Below are positions 61,396 through 64,000 of a stretch of 64,000 bases of DNA, in pieces (positions within the stretch are counted from its first letter, which is position 1; each line of letters opens with the position of its first letter). The DNA is from Sphagnum compactum. Taxonomy: Eukaryota; Bryophyta; Sphagnopsida; Sphagnales. Location: NCBI GenBank assembly GCA_965153455.1, contig OZ234496.1, forward strand, positions 1,674,001 to 1,738,000, in the 5' to 3' direction. The position numbers and the translations under genes were made by a program. Under the pieces are notes generated by a model. It did not search any database. It worked only from the letters and a program-made list of their open reading frames with translations, and was not told the DNA's origin.

Positions 61396-62150
61396 ACAAT
61401 GGCCAAACCACATGCTAGTAAATCCCTACCCGAAATCCTAATTTCAGATTAATGCCCTAACCTAGGTTTTCCCTTCCATTTAAGGTGAAAGGGACTCAGC
61501 CCAATGGAGACTTTCAATTTGGTCCAATGCTTTGTTGCCTGGAGTCCTTTGACTCTGTCTAGTAGCCTAACTACAAATCTACATTTAGATTATTTCAACA
61601 AGGACACCAATGTCTTCTCAAAACCCCTTTGCCTAACTTATTACTCTTATGTGCCAACCAGCAGCTTATCACACCAAGAGTCAACCATGAATTGACAATC
61701 TTGTCACACAATCCATGCGGACATGGGGGCCTCATGATGGTCCTGACATGGGCTCAACTGGGTGAGTCTACTTTTGGTCTGGCCCATAAGGGCATGTCAC
61801 ACCACCCTTGAACCAACCTGAATTTTTTTTTAAGTCAAAAAATGTGGAAAGAACTGTAAAAGAACCAGTGGTTTTTTGATGAAAACTGGCAGTTGTTTGA
61901 GGGTTTTGAAATACTAGAGCTGTTGGTTCTTCAATTCTGCTGTTTTTGAAATACTCGCAACCTGTCAGTTGTTTGATTCTGATTTTCTTTAAAAAAAACC
62001 TGGAACCAATGGAGATGTTCTTGGATTCTGATTTTTTTGAAATACCCAGAACAGCCACAGTGTTGTCCTCATGGTTTGGACTTTTGAACATACCAGACTG
62101 GTCCTGGTATTGGGGTTGTATTTTTCCCCCATACCTGGCAGGTAGTGGTA
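61396..62150. other. Unannotated intergenic sequence
   Basis: Overlapping short frames without motifs. Confidence 0.4.
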
Positions 62151-62154
62151 TTAA

Positions 62155-62484
62155 GTAAAACGAGTGGTTGGTAACCCGTGGCTACGCCACTCCAGCCACC
62201 CCCAAGAAAAGGAGGGAGGACCCAAGAAAAACGAAAAAAAAAAAAAAACACCTCCCTTCACTCCCCCGTCCGGTCCTTTCCCGCCCGTCCCCCCCCTGCT
62301 GGCCCGCCCCACCCCTGCTAGCCCCCCCCCCACCCCTGCTGGCCCCCCCCCCTGCTGCCGCTCAGTAACTTCCTAACTGCCGCTCAGTAAAAAGTAACTT
62401 AGGTAAATTAGGTAACTTCGAAAAGGTAAAAACGGACAGACGGACGCACGCACACCATGTTTGTAATTATATATAAGATTTAAA
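62155..62484. mobile_element. C-rich non-autonomous element, copy 2
   Basis: Left part AACCC with the palindrome GTGGCTACGCCAC, then a poly(A/C) and CCCGCCCG...CTGCTGGC C-rich centre. The right end is GACAGACGGACGCACGCAC followed by TTATATATAAGAT. Same plan as 31.49-32.07 kb. The proline-rich frames across it (62164-62376) are artefacts of the C-runs. Confidence 0.55.
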
Positions 62485-64000
62485 AACTTGCACACCAGTC
62501 CGGGCCTGGTTGAGAACAGGTATAAGGCAGGTTATATGGTTAGTTATTAGCCCAGGTTCCATACCAGGTTCATACTGGTATAAGGTTAATATTGCTTCAG
62601 GTCATAGCTGACTGGTATGTTCTTCATTATCAGTACTCATACCAGTACTTTATACCCAGTTGTAGTCTATATACCTACAATATGGACATGAGAACTGGGC
62701 TGTTCAGGAAGGGCTTGTACAAGGCTGTATTTGGGTACCCAAATTCTCAAAATAGCCCCCTTCAAGGTACTCACTAGGTTCAAAGAATGTGGTACAATTT
62801 TGCTCTTATAAAGGGACCGCTGAAAATTCATTTGAGAGGAGATGAGGCACTTGGGTGCAAGGTGCCATCCTCTCTTGATGCAGAAATTTCAGTGAGGGTA
62901 AGGCAGGATTGGAGCATAAAGTAAAGAAATTCTAGTTGTTCTTTATGTTCATATAAGGAGCAATGATCCCTGCCCCAGACTGGGCTTGCCCATTAAAAAG
63001 AATTAAGAGGCACAAGGAAATGCATCTGGGTAATAAAAATCTGTCATACTTTTATCTCATGTGGTTGCCAGAGACAATAGCCAGGGCATATCCCCTAGCT
63101 GATCTTTAGTGTTTGTTCTGGTATATCCATCCAGGCCATGTTCGAGAGCACGATCAGTTTTTGCAAGGAATTTGCCTAACGTGATCCATGTTGAGATTGA
63201 GATCATGACAAGTTAAGAAAAAGGTTCTAGTTTATGCTTACGTAACTTAGAATTAGACCCTTTTTTTTTTGCTTAGATCCTTGGCTTTTGAAGGAAAAAA
63301 ACTCTTTTCTAGAGTAACTTTATGCTTATTTAACTTAGAATTAGACCCCTTTTTCCTCAGATCCTTGACTTTTGGGAGGGTCCCAGAAGATTAGACAGGG
63401 ACAGCATCACGAGCACAGCACAGGATCTACAGTCCCACAGCAGCTAAACAATCCAAACAGATGAGGACCACAACTGATCCAGCCAGCCAGCATAGGAGAC
63501 AACAATAATCAAAACAACCAATAAATTATTGTTGATGATGTTTGGAACCATCTGATATTGTTCAGAAGGCTCTGTTCGGCTTATTGAAAACACTCTGCAA
63601 CTCAAAAAGATGCTGCTGTTTCTAGTACTTGTTGTTGCTGAAGTACAGTTCAGTCCAGTCCAGCTTTGGAGGAGCTGCTTCATCATGTGCAGGATGTTCT
63701 TTGGCAGGGCCTGACTGACAGTCACCACTCGTTTCCAGCCCCGTTCTACTCAGTGTTTTTTTTCCCAATTTTGTGATGTTGCTGAAGTGGTAATCATCCA
63801 TAAGTATGTTAAGCCAAGTTTGACAATATTCAAAATATCATAGTAGAAAGTCTTAAGCACCCTTTCATAGTGTAAGAAACTGTGGAGATTTTTGGCAATA
63901 TTTTTTCACTGAAACAGGGAATTTGTGATAGAATATACTTTTTCACAAATATTTTTCATAAATTGGTGAAAATTTCTCACCTTAAAAAAGACTTGTTTTA
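62485..64000. other. Unannotated sequence with small duplications
   Basis: AACTTAGAATTAGACCC...GATCCTTG(G/A)CTTTTG is duplicated at about 63243-63292 and 63329-63375. GGTATAAGG / TACCAGT words recur at 62.52-62.65 kb. The 94-codon frame at 63444-63728 has no motif. Confidence 0.4.
63765..63832 (+). repeat. Dispersed repeat, copy 4
   Basis: AATTTTGTGATGTTGCTGAA, GTGGTAATCATCCATAAG, then TTAAGCCAAGTTTGACAAT. Aligns with 57456-57515. Confidence 0.6.

Noticed and set aside
62151-62376. Proline-rich and glycine-rich frames
   Set aside because: Translations of C-runs in the C-rich element.
1-64000. tRNA, rRNA or riboswitch
   Set aside because: No sequence with the B-box plus acceptor pairing of a tRNA or with rRNA-like conserved blocks was recognised on either strand by eye.

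Overview
The window looks like nuclear DNA of a land plant or close streptophyte relative, probably a seed-free lineage (moss, hornwort, lycophyte or fern). That lineage call is an inference. It rests on strongly AT-rich sequence, very low coding density, and the mix of decayed transposons: plant-type MULE transposases with SWIM fingers, CACTA-type ends, a hAT-like remnant, a Helentron-type endonuclease fragment and two LINE-type reverse transcriptases. I found no intact host gene, no tRNA or rRNA and no CRISPR array. Almost every open frame longer than 60 codons is either a transposon fossil, a product of tandem repeats, or noise.

Layout, left to right. 1.5-4.5 kb: weak hAT-like transposase remnant. 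7.16-12.59 kb: a 5.4 kb element with CACTA-superfamily ends (19-bp inverted repeats, TGC target duplication) that has itself received a second 2.4 kb CACTA element (CACTAGAAGAAAT ends, ACC duplication). 12.6-12.9 kb: truncated MULE transposase. 16.1-16.75 kb: about 127-bp satellite whose units fold into hairpins. 17.3-20.9 kb: decayed SWIM-finger transposase. 23.3-24.3 kb: endonuclease domain of a Helentron-like element. 26.36-26.67 kb: MITE. 27.58-29.32 kb: a sharply GC-rich, 5'-truncated retroelement in one frame, with a 15-bp target duplication, inserted in an AT-rich tandem array. 31.5-32.1 kb and 62.15-62.48 kb: two copies of a C-rich non-autonomous element. 34.7-35.5 kb: about 56-bp hairpin minisatellite. 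36-39 kb and 42-43.4 kb: repeat arrays flanking a nearly full-length, intron-containing MULE pseudogene (39.2-41.9 kb). 51.9-56.0 kb: nearly full-length but broken AT-rich LINE-type element carrying an internal insertion. 45-64 kb: dispersed short repeats and small tandem duplications.

There is no pathway here; the history is one of layered insertions. The most unusual item is the GC-rich retroelement. Its 555-codon frame has no indel, every internal stop is TAG (five), and its final stop is TGA. Either the decay was biased (C-to-T at CAG or G-to-A at TGG) or the element's source used UAG as a sense codon. The second cleanest structural result is the nested pair of CACTA elements, both with matched target duplications.
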